Assembly (NCBI RefSeq): GCF_000424685.1
Contig: NZ_AUKJ01000005.1
Coordinates: 1-64,000 of the forward strand
DNA: 64,000 bases
Source: Methylococcus capsulatus str. Texas = ATCC 19069
GTDB lineage: Bacteria > Pseudomonadota > Gammaproteobacteria > Methylococcales > Methylococcaceae
Direction of reading: 5' to 3'
Shown here: piece by piece, positions 56,023 to 64,000 of the stretch
How positions within the stretch are numbered: position 1 is the stretch's first letter
How the letters are laid out: each line of letters starts with the position of its first letter
The notes under the pieces: generated by a model
The model's input: the letters and a program-made list of their open reading frames with translations, nothing else
What the model was told of the DNA's origin: nothing
Databases searched by the model: none
Translations under genes and position numbers: made by a program

Positions 56023-56601
56023 TCACTCGCTTTTGATGCCCAGGTTTTCCCGCAGCATGGCGATGAAGAGATCGCCCTGCTCGCGGGCGTCGTCGAGGGC
56101 GATGTGGGTGTGTGGATGGGGTGAACTCCAGCGTTTGGGCAGATAGTTCTTGCCCGATTTTCCGAAAGTCTGGCGGCGCATCCCCATGGCATACGATCGG
56201 ACGTCGATGCCATGTTCCGAAAAAGGCCGGCGTCCGGTGAAGCGGATCAGATACCAGTAGATCCACATGAAATCCCAGGTGGCTGGCCAGGCAAGAAATA
56301 TCGGCTTGCCCGGCAGACCATCCAGCCAGTCCGCAAAGGCGTTCATAGCCTCTGCCGGCGGCCGCGTGTTCCGGCGGTGGGCATTCCATGCCTCCGGGAA
56401 CTGCCGCCACCATTCCGCCATGGCCGGATGAGGGGCCGCCTCGGGGAGCGTTTCGAGGTTGACGGTGAATTCACCGAGAAGATCCCCCTGGGCCCCATAG
56501 GCCACGGCACCGATGCTGAGCATCGAGTGGGGGCCGGGTATCGGGCCGTCCGCTTCGATGTCTACGCTGACATAAATTTCCCCTGCTTTGATCTTGGTCA
56601 T
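56023..56601 (-). CDS. 3'-5' exonuclease-like protein (DEDD fold)
   Basis: The 192-residue protein has the exonuclease N-terminal motif EIYVSVDIEADGPIPG (first catalytic D-x-E) and a middle Asp in FLAWPATWDFMWIYWYL. Near the C-terminus is H-x-A-LDDAREQGDLF, the H-x4-D-like pair of DEDDh enzymes. The substrate, DNA or RNA, is not known. It is convergent with the PrcB-like gene (17 bases between stops). Confidence 0.8.
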   Translation of the reverse strand: MTKIKAGEIYVSVDIEADGPIPGPHSMLSIGAVAYGAQGDLLGEFTVNLETLPEAAPHPAMAEWWRQFPEAWNAHRRNTRPPAEAMNAFADWLDGLPGKPIFLAWPATWDFMWIYWYLIRFTGRRPFSEHGIDVRSYAMGMRRQTFGKSGKNYLPKRWSSPHPHTHIALDDAREQGDLFIAMLRENLGIKSE

Positions 56602-56839
56602 GGGCTTGCTCCTGAATGACGGTCACTATTCCCGAATACGGGGCGGGCCGTCAAACATCGGGACGATGCCGGGCCCATTGCTTCCTTGCGTTGCCCAGAC
56701 GGTTACGTTAAAGTTCTGCGGATTTTATGCCGTGAGTGAATTCCCACAGAAAACTGGGGGTAATGACCGAATGCTGCATGAGCGGAGCCTTGAAACGGAG
56801 TCTCCTGCGGGCGCTTGAGGTGCGGAGCGGGCCGGTTCC

Positions 56840-57319
56840 ATGATTGAGTCCGAGCGGGACCCACAGACAGGCGGCAAGCGAATCGTCCTGAAACCCAATG
56901 CATCGCTGACGCGCGTGCAGGCCCGTCTGCTGCTCTGCGGGTTCGCCTTGGTGCTGGTTTCCATCGGGTCGGCGTTCGCCTTCCTTGGCTGCTGGTTCGT
57001 TCTGCCGTTTGCCGGTGCAGAATGGCTGGTACTGGCTTATTGTTTCAGCCTGGCTTTCCGGCAGTCGGCGGTGCGCGAAGTGATCACGGTAACGGACGCG
57101 GACGTCATGCTGGAGCGTGGAATCCGCGGTCCGGACGAGACTTACCGGTTCCGCCGCGCCTGGCTCGGTGTCAGCCTGGACGGGCCGGCGGCGGCAGGGC
57201 ATCCCAGCCGGCTATGCCTGAAGCGTCATGGCAGGAAGATAGAGATCGGTCGTTTTCTGGTGGAGTCGGAGCGCGAGGCGCTGTACCGGGAATTGAAAGA
57301 AGAACTGACGAATGGCTAG
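56840..57319 (+). CDS. DUF2244 domain membrane protein
   Basis: The 159-residue product has two transmembrane segments (ARLLLCGFALVLVSIGSAFA and about 65-85). A soluble domain with FRRAWLGVSLDGP and IGRFLVESEREALYREL follows, as in DUF2244. It lies 48 bases upstream of coxB in the same direction, a position such proteins often take near cytochrome oxidase genes. A link with oxidase assembly is inferred only. Confidence 0.82.
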   Translation: MIESERDPQTGGKRIVLKPNASLTRVQARLLLCGFALVLVSIGSAFAFLGCWFVLPFAGAEWLVLAYCFSLAFRQSAVREVITVTDADVMLERGIRGPDETYRFRRAWLGVSLDGPAAAGHPSRLCLKRHGRKIEIGRFLVESEREALYRELKEELTNG

Positions 57320-57367
57320 TGGTTCGATCCGCAAAACATTGACCTGAGATACCGAGGAGAGGGCTCC

Positions 57368-58489
57368 GTGAAAAAACTTAAGCTACTGATCACCGGGCTG
57401 GGGATCGCAACGTTCGGGGAGGCGAGTGCCGACTATGCGCTGAATCTCTCGCCCGGCGTCACCCAGTTGAGCCGGGATATCTATGATCTGCATATGTATA
57501 TCCTGTGGATTTGCGTGGCGATCGGTGTGGGCGTGTATGGCATGATGGTCTATTCCATCATGCACCATCGCAAGTCGAAGGGAGCGGTGCCGGCTCATTT
57601 CCATGAGAACACCAAACTGGAAGTCGTCTGGACCATCATTCCCTTCATCATCCTGCTGGCCATGGCGATTCCTGCGACCAAGGTGATGATCGAGGCTTAT
57701 GATACGAGCGCATCCGACATGACCGTCAAGGTCACCGGCTACCAGTGGAAGTGGCGTTACACCTACCTCGACAACGGCATTGACTTTTTCAGTACACTCG
57801 ATGCGAAGAGCAACGAAGCGCGTCAGTTGGGCGTTCGGTCTAATCCCGAAGCGGTGCCGAACTATCTCCTGGAAGTCGACAAGCCCTTGGTGATTCCGGC
57901 CGGCAAGAAGGTCCGCTTCCTGTTCACCGCCGCCGATGTGATCCATTCCTGGTGGGTGCCGCAGTTCGGCTGGAAGAAGGACGCCATCCCGGGCTATGTG
58001 ACCGATGCCTGGACCAGGGTCGAGCAGCCCGGCATCTATCGGGGCCAGTGCGCCGAGCTGTGCGGCCGCGACCATGGATTCATGCCGATCGTCGTCGATG
58101 TCAAGAGCGAAGCCGACTACAACAAGTGGGTGGAGGAGCAGAAGGCTCAGGCGCAAAAGGCCGTCGCCGATGCTGCCAAGACCTACTCGATGGCGGAGCT
58201 GATGGCCAAGGGTGAAGAGGTGTACAACGCAAACTGTGCGGGCTGCCACATGACCAACGGCGAAGGCATGCAGGGCATGTTCCCCGCCATCAAGGGCAGC
58301 CCCGTCGCCACGGGTGATTTGAATACCCATCTCGATGTGGTCGTAAAGGGCAAGGGTCAGATGATGCCATCCTTCGGCGATTCCCTGAGTCCTGTGGAGA
58401 TCGCCGCCGTCGTGACCTACCAGCGCAACGGCTTCGGCAACAACATGGGCGATCTGGTTCAACCGTCGGACGTTTCCGCGCGGAACTGA
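57368..58489 (+). CDS. coxB: Cytochrome c oxidase subunit II with fused cytochrome c
   Basis: Subunit II carries the CuA centre and passes electrons to subunit I. The 373-residue product has a signal-like start and two membrane helices (about 42-64 and 81-103). The CuA domain has HSWWVPQFGWKKD and QCAELCGRDHGFMPI. A C-terminal cytochrome c domain has CAGCH at 290-294 and a Met in MMPSFG. GTG 57368 has GAGGAGAGGG upstream. It begins the coxB-coxA-(small)-ctaG-coxC operon. Confidence 0.95.
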   Translation: MKKLKLLITGLGIATFGEASADYALNLSPGVTQLSRDIYDLHMYILWICVAIGVGVYGMMVYSIMHHRKSKGAVPAHFHENTKLEVVWTIIPFIILLAMAIPATKVMIEAYDTSASDMTVKVTGYQWKWRYTYLDNGIDFFSTLDAKSNEARQLGVRSNPEAVPNYLLEVDKPLVIPAGKKVRFLFTAADVIHSWWVPQFGWKKDAIPGYVTDAWTRVEQPGIYRGQCAELCGRDHGFMPIVVDVKSEADYNKWVEEQKAQAQKAVADAAKTYSMAELMAKGEEVYNANCAGCHMTNGEGMQGMFPAIKGSPVATGDLNTHLDVVVKGKGQMMPSFGDSLSPVEIAAVVTYQRNGFGNNMGDLVQPSDVSARN

Positions 58490-58521
58490 TTTTTCAACGC
58501 TTTCGATGAGGTCATAGAGCC

Positions 58522-60147
58522 ATGACAGAGGCAACTCACGAAGAATACGCCATCCATGACGAGCACTTCGCCCACGGCCATCACGATGAACACGATCATC
58601 ACGGTCCGGCCAAGGGCTTCATGCGCTGGGTATTCACGACCAACCACAAGGATATCGGCACGCTTTACCTGGTGACCGCCCTGATCATGTTCCTGGTCGG
58701 CGGTGCGATGGCGCTGGTGATTCGCGCCGAACTGTTCGAGCCGGGCATGCAGTACGTCGATCCTGCGTTCTTCAACCAGATGACCACGCTGCACGCCCTG
58801 ATCATGGTGTTCGGCGCCGTGATGCCGGCGTTTGTCGGCTTCGCCAACTGGATGATCCCGATGATGATCGGTGCGCCCGATATGGCCCTGCCGCGCATGA
58901 ACAACTGGAGCTTCTGGATCCTGCCGTTCGCGTTTACCCTGTTGGCCAGTACGCTGTTCATGGAAGGCGGCGCACCAGCGGCAGGTTGGACGCTCTATCC
59001 GCCGCTGGTACTCCAGGGCGGCGCCCACCTGCCGTTCGCCATCTTCTCGGTTCATCTGCTGGGCATGTCGTCGATCATGGGCGCGATCAACATCATCGTG
59101 ACCGTGTTCAACATGCGCGCTCCCGGCATGACCCTGATGAAGCTGCCGCTGTTCGTGTGGACCTGGGTCATCACGGCCTTCCTGCTGATCGCCGTCATGC
59201 CGGTGTTCGCGGGTGCCGTGACCATGCTGCTCACCGACAAGTTCTTCGGCACCAGCTTCTTCAATGCGGCCGGTGGCGGTGATCCCGTCCTCTACCAGCA
59301 TTTGTTCTGGTTTTTCGGGCATCCGGAAGTCTACATCATGATCCTGCCGTCCTTCGGCGTGATCTCGACCATCATTCCGACTTTCGCGCGCAAGCCTTTG
59401 TTCGGCTATTCCTCGATGGTGTATGCGACCGCGTCGATCGGTTTCCTGTCCTTCATCGTATGGGCACATCACCAGTACACCGTGGGTATGCCGCTGGCGG
59501 GCGAGCTGTACTTCACCTACGCCACCATGCTGATCGCCGTGCCGACCGGGGTGAAGGTGTTCAACTGGGTCGCCACGATGTGGAAGGGCGCGATGACTTT
59601 CGAAACACCGATGTTGTTCGCCATCGCGTTCGTGGTTCTGTTCACCATGGGTGGTTTCACCGGCCTGATGATGTCCATTTCGCCGGCCGACCTGCAGTAT
59701 CACGACACCTATTTCATCGTGGCGCACTTCCACTACGTGCTGGTGCCGGGTGCGGTGTTCGCGCTGTTCGCGGGAACCTACTACTGGTTGCCGAAGTGGA
59801 CCGGCCACATGTATGACGAAAAGCTCGGCAAGCTGCACTTCTGGTTGTCGACCGTGTCGGTCAACGTCCTGTTCTTCCCGCAGCATTTCCTGGGCTTGGC
59901 CGGCATGCCGCGCCGTATCCCCGACTACGCGGTACAGTTCGCCGAGTTCAACGCGATGTCGAGCGTGGGAGCCTTCATCTTCGGGTTCTCCCAGTTGATC
60001 TTCGTGTGGGTCGTCATCAAGGCGATCCGCGGGGGCGAGAAGGCGACGGACGAGGTGTGGGAGGGCGCGAGCGAGCACGGTCTGGAATGGACTCTGCCCT
60101 CGCCGCCGCCGTATCACACCTGGACCACCGCTCCGGACATCAAATGA
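58522..60147 (+). CDS. coxA: Cytochrome c oxidase subunit I
   Basis: This 541-residue subunit holds heme a, heme a3 and CuB. It has twelve membrane segments and the metal ligands in [31 protein letters not shown] (with the proton-channel Glu), [10 protein letters not shown] and [15 protein letters not shown] His-rich N-terminal stretch ([14 protein letters not shown]) precedes the first helix. ATG 58522 begins [16 protein letters not shown]. It makes a heme-copper oxidase of the aa3 type. Confidence 0.97.
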   Translation: MTEATHEEYAIHDEHFAHGHHDEHDHHGPAKGFMRWVFTTNHKDIGTLYLVTALIMFLVGGAMALVIRAELFEPGMQYVDPAFFNQMTTLHALIMVFGAVMPAFVGFANWMIPMMIGAPDMALPRMNNWSFWILPFAFTLLASTLFMEGGAPAAGWTLYPPLVLQGGAHLPFAIFSVHLLGMSSIMGAINIIVTVFNMRAPGMTLMKLPLFVWTWVITAFLLIAVMPVFAGAVTMLLTDKFFGTSFFNAAGGGDPVLYQHLFWFFGHPEVYIMILPSFGVISTIIPTFARKPLFGYSSMVYATASIGFLSFIVWAHHQYTVGMPLAGELYFTYATMLIAVPTGVKVFNWVATMWKGAMTFETPMLFAIAFVVLFTMGGFTGLMMSISPADLQYHDTYFIVAHFHYVLVPGAVFALFAGTYYWLPKWTGHMYDEKLGKLHFWLSTVSVNVLFFPQHFLGLAGMPRRIPDYAVQFAEFNAMSSVGAFIFGFSQLIFVWVVIKAIRGGEKATDEVWEGASEHGLEWTLPSPPPYHTWTTAPDIK

Positions 60148-60161
60148 CCGGTATTAAACAC

Positions 60162-60183
60162 GGGCCCGCCTTCGGGCGGGCCC
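60162..60183 (+). terminator. Hairpin after coxA
   Basis: A perfect 9-bp stem gggcccgcc / ggcgggccc closes a ttcg loop and is followed by aaaac rather than a T run. It may reduce transcription of the downstream ctaG-coxC genes or stabilise the coxBA message, giving unequal expression. Confidence 0.5.
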
Positions 60184-60198
60184 AAAACGGCAAGGTCC

Positions 60199-60309
60199 AT
60201 GGACTTACGTAAGAAAAACCTGATCCTGACGGGGGTCATCGTCCTCATCGTGATCGGGCTGTATCTTTTCTCCATCTATAAAGTGATTTCGTCGTCTTCG
60301 CCGTCGTGA
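60199..60309 (+). CDS. Small single-helix membrane protein between coxA and ctaG
   Basis: A 36-residue frame (MDLRKKNLILTGVIVLIVIG, then LYLFSIYKV) with three basic N-terminal residues and one helix overlaps the GTG of ctaG by four bases (GTGA). AAGG lies just before ATG 60199. It resembles the tiny cytochrome-oxidase-associated proteins encoded at this site in other proteobacteria. Real expression is probable because of the coupling; function is inferred. Confidence 0.7.
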   Translation: MDLRKKNLILTGVIVLIVIGLYLFSIYKVISSSSPS

Positions 60310-60854
60310 GCCACCAGGAAACCGACAAGAGGAAACACGGGCGCCTCGTCTGGGGCATCGTCTTCGTCGCATTGGCGATGTTCGGTTTCGGATTCGCCTT
60401 GGCCCCTTTTTACAGCCTGTTCTGCGAAATCACCGGCCTGAATGGAAAGGTGCGCACCGAAGCGGTCGATGAGGTTGCCTATGACGTCGATGTTTCACGC
60501 GAGATTACGATCGAATTCGTCACCGAGCTGAACGAACGTATGCCGTTGGCCTTCAGCGTGGAGACGCCCAAGATGAAGATTCATCCGGGGCAGTATTACA
60601 CCGTGAAGTTTTACGGCGAGAACCTGACGGACAGGCCGATGTTGGGTCGGGCCATACCGAGCATCACGCCAGGGACTGCCACGGCGTACCTGAAAAAGAC
60701 CGAGTGCTTCTGTTTTTCGGAACAGAGGTTTGAACCGCACCAGCGCCGGGAGATGCCGGTCCGTTTCGTCATCGATCCGGGTCTGCCGAAGGACATCAAG
60801 GAAATGGCGCTTTCGTACACCTTTTTCGATATTTCCGATACCCAGAAAGACTAA
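60306..60854 (+). CDS. ctaG: Cytochrome c oxidase assembly protein CtaG (Cox11)
   Basis: CtaG delivers copper to the CuB site of subunit I. The 182-residue product has one N-terminal membrane helix (LVWGIVFVALAMFGFGFALA) and a periplasmic domain with the copper-binding motif KTECFCFSEQ and the family text MPVRFVIDPGLP. GTG 60306 overlaps the small upstream frame, indicating coupling. Confidence 0.95.
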   Translation: MSHQETDKRKHGRLVWGIVFVALAMFGFGFALAPFYSLFCEITGLNGKVRTEAVDEVAYDVDVSREITIEFVTELNERMPLAFSVETPKMKIHPGQYYTVKFYGENLTDRPMLGRAIPSITPGTATAYLKKTECFCFSEQRFEPHQRREMPVRFVIDPGLPKDIKEMALSYTFFDISDTQKD

Positions 60855-60890
60855 AGCTGAACCTTCTTCGAATTTCATCAGGGGATTTAC

Positions 60891-61757
60891 ATGGCGACTA
60901 GCGCAGCTTCCTACTACATTCCGCACAAGGCGACCTGGCCTATCGTCGGTTCCATCGGTTTGACCAGCCTGCTGGCGGGCTTTGCGAACTACCTGAACGG
61001 TCTCTCCATCGGGCCGACCATGATGATTCTCGGCGCCGGCATCCTCGTGACCATGCTGGTGGGCTGGTTCGGTACGGTGATTCACGAAAGCGTCGCCGGC
61101 ATCTACAGCGACCAGGTCGACCATTCGTTTCGCTGGGGGATGATCTGGTTCATCACCTCGGAAGTGTTCTTTTTCTCTGCTTTCTTCGGCGCGTTGTATT
61201 ACGCCCGGATCTACGCGTTGCCCTGGCTCGGCGGCGAGGGAGAGCTGGGCGTGACCAACGAAATCCTCTGGAAGGGATTCGACGCCGTTTGGCCGAGCAA
61301 CGGTCCAGGCAAGGTCGGCGGCGAATTCGAGCCGATGGAGGCCTGGGGCATTCCCGCGCTGAATACCCTGATCCTCCTGACCAGCGGCGGCACCGTCACC
61401 TGGGCGCACTGGGGGTTGTTGGCGGGCAATCGGGGGCAACTCGTCAAGGGACTGATCGCCACCGTGGCGCTGGGCTTTCTCTTCGTCATCCTGCAGGCTT
61501 TCGAGTACCACGAAGCCTACACAGAGATGGGCCTGACCCTCGGTTCCGGGATTTACGGCTCGACGTTTTTCATGCTGACCGGGTTTCACGGCCTGCACGT
61601 CACGATCGGCGCGATCATCCTGACGGTCGTGCTGTTCCGCAGCATCCGCGGTCATTTCAGCGCAGAGCACCATTTCGCTTTCGAAGCCGCCGCGTGGTAT
61701 TGGCACTTCGTCGACGTAGTCTGGCTCGGACTGTTCGTCTTCGTGTACTGGCTCTGA
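60891..61757 (+). CDS. coxC: Cytochrome c oxidase subunit III
   Basis: This 288-residue subunit has seven membrane helices with family motifs [33 protein letters not shown] and [20 protein letters not shown], ending [19 protein letters not shown]. It stabilises subunit I. GGGG lies 8-10 bases before ATG 60891. The expected further assembly genes do not follow, because a terminator and then IS debris come next. Confidence 0.96.
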   Translation: MATSAASYYIPHKATWPIVGSIGLTSLLAGFANYLNGLSIGPTMMILGAGILVTMLVGWFGTVIHESVAGIYSDQVDHSFRWGMIWFITSEVFFFSAFFGALYYARIYALPWLGGEGELGVTNEILWKGFDAVWPSNGPGKVGGEFEPMEAWGIPALNTLILLTSGGTVTWAHWGLLAGNRGQLVKGLIATVALGFLFVILQAFEYHEAYTEMGLTLGSGIYGSTFFMLTGFHGLHVTIGAIILTVVLFRSIRGHFSAEHHFAFEAAAWYWHFVDVVWLGLFVFVYWL

Positions 61758-61772
61758 GCGGGCCGACCCTAT

Positions 61773-61801
61773 AAAAAACGCTGCTTCGGCAGCGTTTTTT
61801 T
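61773..61801 (+). terminator. Rho-independent terminator of the cox operon
   Basis: A perfect 12-bp stem aaaaaacgctgc / gcagcgtttttt with a ttcg loop runs straight into a T tract. It sits 15 bases after the coxC stop. Confidence 0.9.
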
Positions 61802-62236
61802 GGACTTCTGCGACCAAGTGTCGGGAACCGGGTAGCCCGAAGGACGCGCCGTGGTCGATATGGGCGACCGGTTCCGATGGAGTTGAGCGCAGCTGGAGCG
61901 GTATCTCGGGTGACGTGCGACCAGGGATGTATGCATCCCCCACCTTGGACACTCGGCGTACCGCCCGCAGTTTTTTTGACACGGATTTGCGGCTCATGCG
62001 GCCTTTTGGGCATTTTTTGCCTCCGTGAGGTGGTTTTTCCGTGGATCGCTTTGATCGGGGGGGGTGAACCGCCCCGCTTCGTTGCCATGCGGGCCGATGA
62101 GGTCGGATTGGTGTGACATGGGCGTGATCAAAAGTCGCGGAGCGAATGCCGAATCGCCCTCTCCCTTGGGGAGAGGGCCGGGGCGAGGGAAACCGTCATT
62201 GCCATCGGAATCTGCAACGGCATGGGGCACCGATGG
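61802..62236. other. Non-coding stretch after coxC
   Basis: About 435 bases without a convincing gene. It contains a T run (about 61972-61978), several short open frames without homologous features, and near its end one copy of the palindromic repeat also seen in hsdM and hsdS (about 62156-62191). The expected oxidase assembly genes are not here. Confidence 0.5.
62156..62191 (+). repeat. Intergenic copy of the palindromic repeat
   Basis: The core ccctctcccttggggagagg followed by a gccggggcgaggg tail is a diverged copy of the repeat in hsdM and hsdS (gcgaggg for gtgaggg). It lies outside any gene. It shows that the family is dispersed in this genome and not limited to the restriction locus. 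Confidence 0.7.
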
Positions 62237-62386
62237 TCAGAAATACCCTTCCTTCTTCTTTTCTTCCATGGACCCGGCCTGGTCGTGGTCGATGAGCCGG
62301 CCCTGGCGCTCGGAGGTCCTGGTCAGCAGCATTTCCTGGATGATCTCCGGCAACGTGGCGGCGTCGGATTCGATGGCGCCGGGATT
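62237..62386 (-). pseudogene. C-terminal scrap of an unrecognised gene
   Basis: On the minus strand a frame of about 49 codons ends with TGA at 62237-62239 and reads [20 protein letters not shown], then EEKKKEGYF at the end. It is polar and helical. It runs into the left end of the IS256 element with no start before it, so the element has probably replaced its 5' part. The family is not recognised. Confidence 0.35.
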
Positions 62387-62388
62387 AA

Positions 62389-63725
62389 GTCCGTAAACTG
62401 CTGTAAATCGGGTGGGGGGTAGCCACCGCTTCGGATCGGTAAATTGACGGTGTCGAATCGTTGATCAACCGATAGGAGGAAGCGATGTTAGCGTAAGCAA
62501 GGAATTGCTGCCTGGGGTGCCGGGCAGCCCAGACGGACCGGCGAAACTGGTGGAGGCGGTGCTGAACCAGATTCTGGAGGCGCAGGTCAGCGAGGCGCCA
62601 CGAGCGGTCGGAGGAGCGCACGGGCTACCGCAACGGTCATCGGCCACGCACGCTTTACACGCGGGTGGGGGCGGTGACGCTCCTGGTGCCGCAGACGCGG
62701 GACGGCAGCTTCTCGACCGACATTTTCAAGTGCTACCAGCGGAGCGAACAGGCCTTCGTCCTGGCGCTGATGGAAAGGGTCGTGCAGGGCGTTTCGACGC
62801 GTAAGGTGGCGGCGATCACGGAAGAGCTGTGCGGGGCGAGTTTCTCGAAATCGACGGTCAGCAGCCTGTGTGCCGGACTCGATGTCCGAGTCCGGGCCTT
62901 CAACGAACGGCGGCTGGAAAGCGAGTACCCGTTCGTGCTGGTCGATGCCCTGTTAATCCAGAGCCGGCAGGAAGACCGCGTTCTGATGCGCACCGTGCTG
63001 GTCGTCAGCGGAGTGAGGAGCGACGGCTACCGGGAAATCCTCGGCGTGAGGATCGGTGACAGCGAGAGCTTCGCCACCTGGGACGAGACCTTCCGCTGGC
63101 TGAGGGGGCGCGGTCTCAAGGGTGTGGCCTTCGTGATCCCGGATCAGCACGGCGGCCTGCGGGAGGCGGTGGCCAGGCGCTTCCACGACGCGACCTGGCA
63201 GCGCTGCCAGGTGCATCTGATGCGCAACCTCCTGGGCAATTGCAGTTCGAAGATCCGTGCCGAAGCCGCGGCGGCTGCCAAAGTGGTCTTTCAGGCGGCC
63301 GATTTGCCCGAAGCACGGCGCCGGCTGGCCGAGTTCGGTGAGCGCTTTCCAAGAGCGCACCCAAGGCGGTGGCGTGCCTGGAAGCCGGGTTCGAGGCCGC
63401 CATGGCGGTGATGGCCTTGCCGGAGAAATATCGCAAACGGTTGCGGACGACGAACATGCAGGAGCGGCTCAACGAAGAAATTAGCCGCCGCGAGCGCGTC
63501 ATCCGCAGCTTCCCGAACGACGATTCGGCCCTGCGGCTGATCGGCGCCTTGCTGGCCAAGCAGAACGAGACCTGGCCGGAACGAAGGTGTCTGGACATGC
63601 AGGAGTATCACGAATGGGCGGCCGCCTGCGCCGCCGCCCGGGAAGGCAAGGACGTCGTTGCCCTCCCGGGCTGAAACCCAATCGTCATCAACCGGCTCGG
63701 AGCGGATTTACAGCAAATATTGGAC
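62389..63725 (+). mobile_element. IS256-family insertion sequence (degenerate)
   Basis: This 1337-bp element has imperfect inverted ends: gtccgtaaactgctgtaaat at 62389 and, on the other strand, gtccaatatttgctgtaaat ending at 63725. Both share gtcc and tgctgtaaatc. It encloses one IS256-type transposase frame, broken three times. Flanks (gggattaa and ttgaccga) do not form an obvious target duplication. The right end directly adjoins an IS3-type transposase tail, while the left flank is unrelated, so a rearrangement has occurred. Confidence 0.75.
62485..63674 (+). pseudogene. IS256-family transposase with three frameshifts
   Basis: GGAGGAAGCG precedes ATG 62485, but the fourth codon is TAA; one missing G would restore MLAVSKELLPGVPG. 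After LVEAVLNQILEAQVSE the frame shifts at about 62596, with some residues lost, to ERSEERTGYRNGHRPRTLY. The main part then runs from TLLVPQTRDGSFSTDIF through the DDE acids in VLVDALL and FVIPDQHGG and CQVHLMRNLL. A third shift at about 63350 leads to the tail MALPEKYRKRLRTTNMQERL. It is inactive as read. Confidence 0.87.
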
Positions 63726-63848
63726 TTGACCGAAGACGCAAGGGCTGAGGTATTCGAGTACATCGAGGCCTACTACAACCGCCAACGGCGCCATTCGACC
63801 CTCAACTACCTGTCACCCTGTGACTTCGAAGTCCGAATGGCCGTTTAG
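63723..63848 (+). pseudogene. IS3-family OrfB, C-terminal remnant
   Basis: About 40 codons read DLTEDARAEVFEYIEAYYNR and then RRHSTLNYLSPCDFE to a TAG at 63846-63848. This is the typical IS3 OrfB tail with the end of the DDE domain. It abuts the IS256 right end; the rest of this IS3 gene is missing on the left of the IS256. It is not the same subgroup as the IS3 element at the window start. Confidence 0.85.
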
Positions 63849-64000
63849 TGAGGTCAGACGTCCACGAAAGGGTTCCAAGATCATCGGGCGGCGGTCTTGC
63901 CTGCCGCGTTACCGGAACAGATTTGACGGAGCTCTGCTAGAAACCCATCGGCCCTACTGAAGGGGGTAGGTCAAGGTTCTATGTCCTCCAAAAGAATTAC
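63849..64000. other. IS3 right end and unassigned DNA
   Basis: The text gtcagacgtccacgaaaggg directly after the IS3 tail looks like the right terminal region of that element. No gene is recognised in the remaining 120 bases to the window end, and a gene could start beyond it. Confidence 0.4.

Noticed and set aside
58459-60117. 552-codon minus-strand frame opposite coxA
   Set aside because: His/Glu/Arg-rich antisense shadow of a membrane protein gene.
62381-63733. Target-site duplication around the IS256 element
   Set aside because: Eight bases on each side (gggattaa and ttgaccga) do not match.

Overview
The window looks like the chromosome of a high-GC gammaproteobacterium. The block lptM-lysA-dapF-DUF484-xerC, together with yggX-mutY, darP, rdgC and a CtaG-type aa3 oxidase operon, is typical of that class. 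A methanotroph such as a Methylococcus relative is possible (fdhE, a cox operon, much IS debris), but the genus is an inference and nothing here proves it.

Layout. 1-1.5 kb: right part of an IS3-family element next to the tail of a GNAT acetyltransferase, then a terminator and a 181-bp foldback repeat. 1.5-3.6 kb: AraC regulator, SRPBCC protein, YfbR-like HD phosphohydrolase. 3.7-10.6 kb: a tightly overlapping Wsp-like chemosensory operon (CheW, CheR-TPR, CheW, CheA-REC hybrid, CheB) with no chemoreceptor. Its last gene is a receiver-PP2C phosphatase instead of the usual GGDEF response regulator. 10.6-17.9 kb: a decaying defence island. In order it holds a recombinase tail, hsdM, a Fic gene, a frameshifted hsdS, a DUF4209/HEPN-motif protein, the first codons of hsdR, a broken GIY-YIG gene and an IS256 end. 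18-23.4 kb: solute-binding protein, glutathione peroxidase, diguanylate cyclase, msrQ/msrP, a secreted coiled-coil protein and a collapsed antiporter pseudogene. 23.7-61.8 kb: mostly intact housekeeping genes (gltA, htpG, CaCA exchanger, ftsH, fdhE, Lon-like protease, rdgC, L,D-transpeptidase, yggX, mutY, lysA-dapF-xerC, darP, mtfA, radical SAM protein, smr, polyamine ABC transporter, Sel1 protein, subtilase plus PrcB-like protein, coxB-coxA-ctaG-coxC). 61.8-64 kb: IS debris, namely a broken IS256-family element directly abutting an IS3 transposase tail.

Most notable: inside hsdS sits a 449-bp unit made of a DUF559 endonuclease-like reading frame bracketed by near-identical inverted 39/40-bp palindromic repeats. 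Three more copies of the same repeat lie inside hsdM. All five copies within genes are read in one fixed phase for each orientation. This looks like a coding-sequence-tolerated mobile palindrome that has carried a nuclease-like domain into a restriction-modification locus.

Nearly all broken genes carry single-base indels and lie in accessory DNA, while about fifty core genes are open. Genuine decay therefore seems more likely than general sequencing error. No tRNA, rRNA or CRISPR array was recognised.
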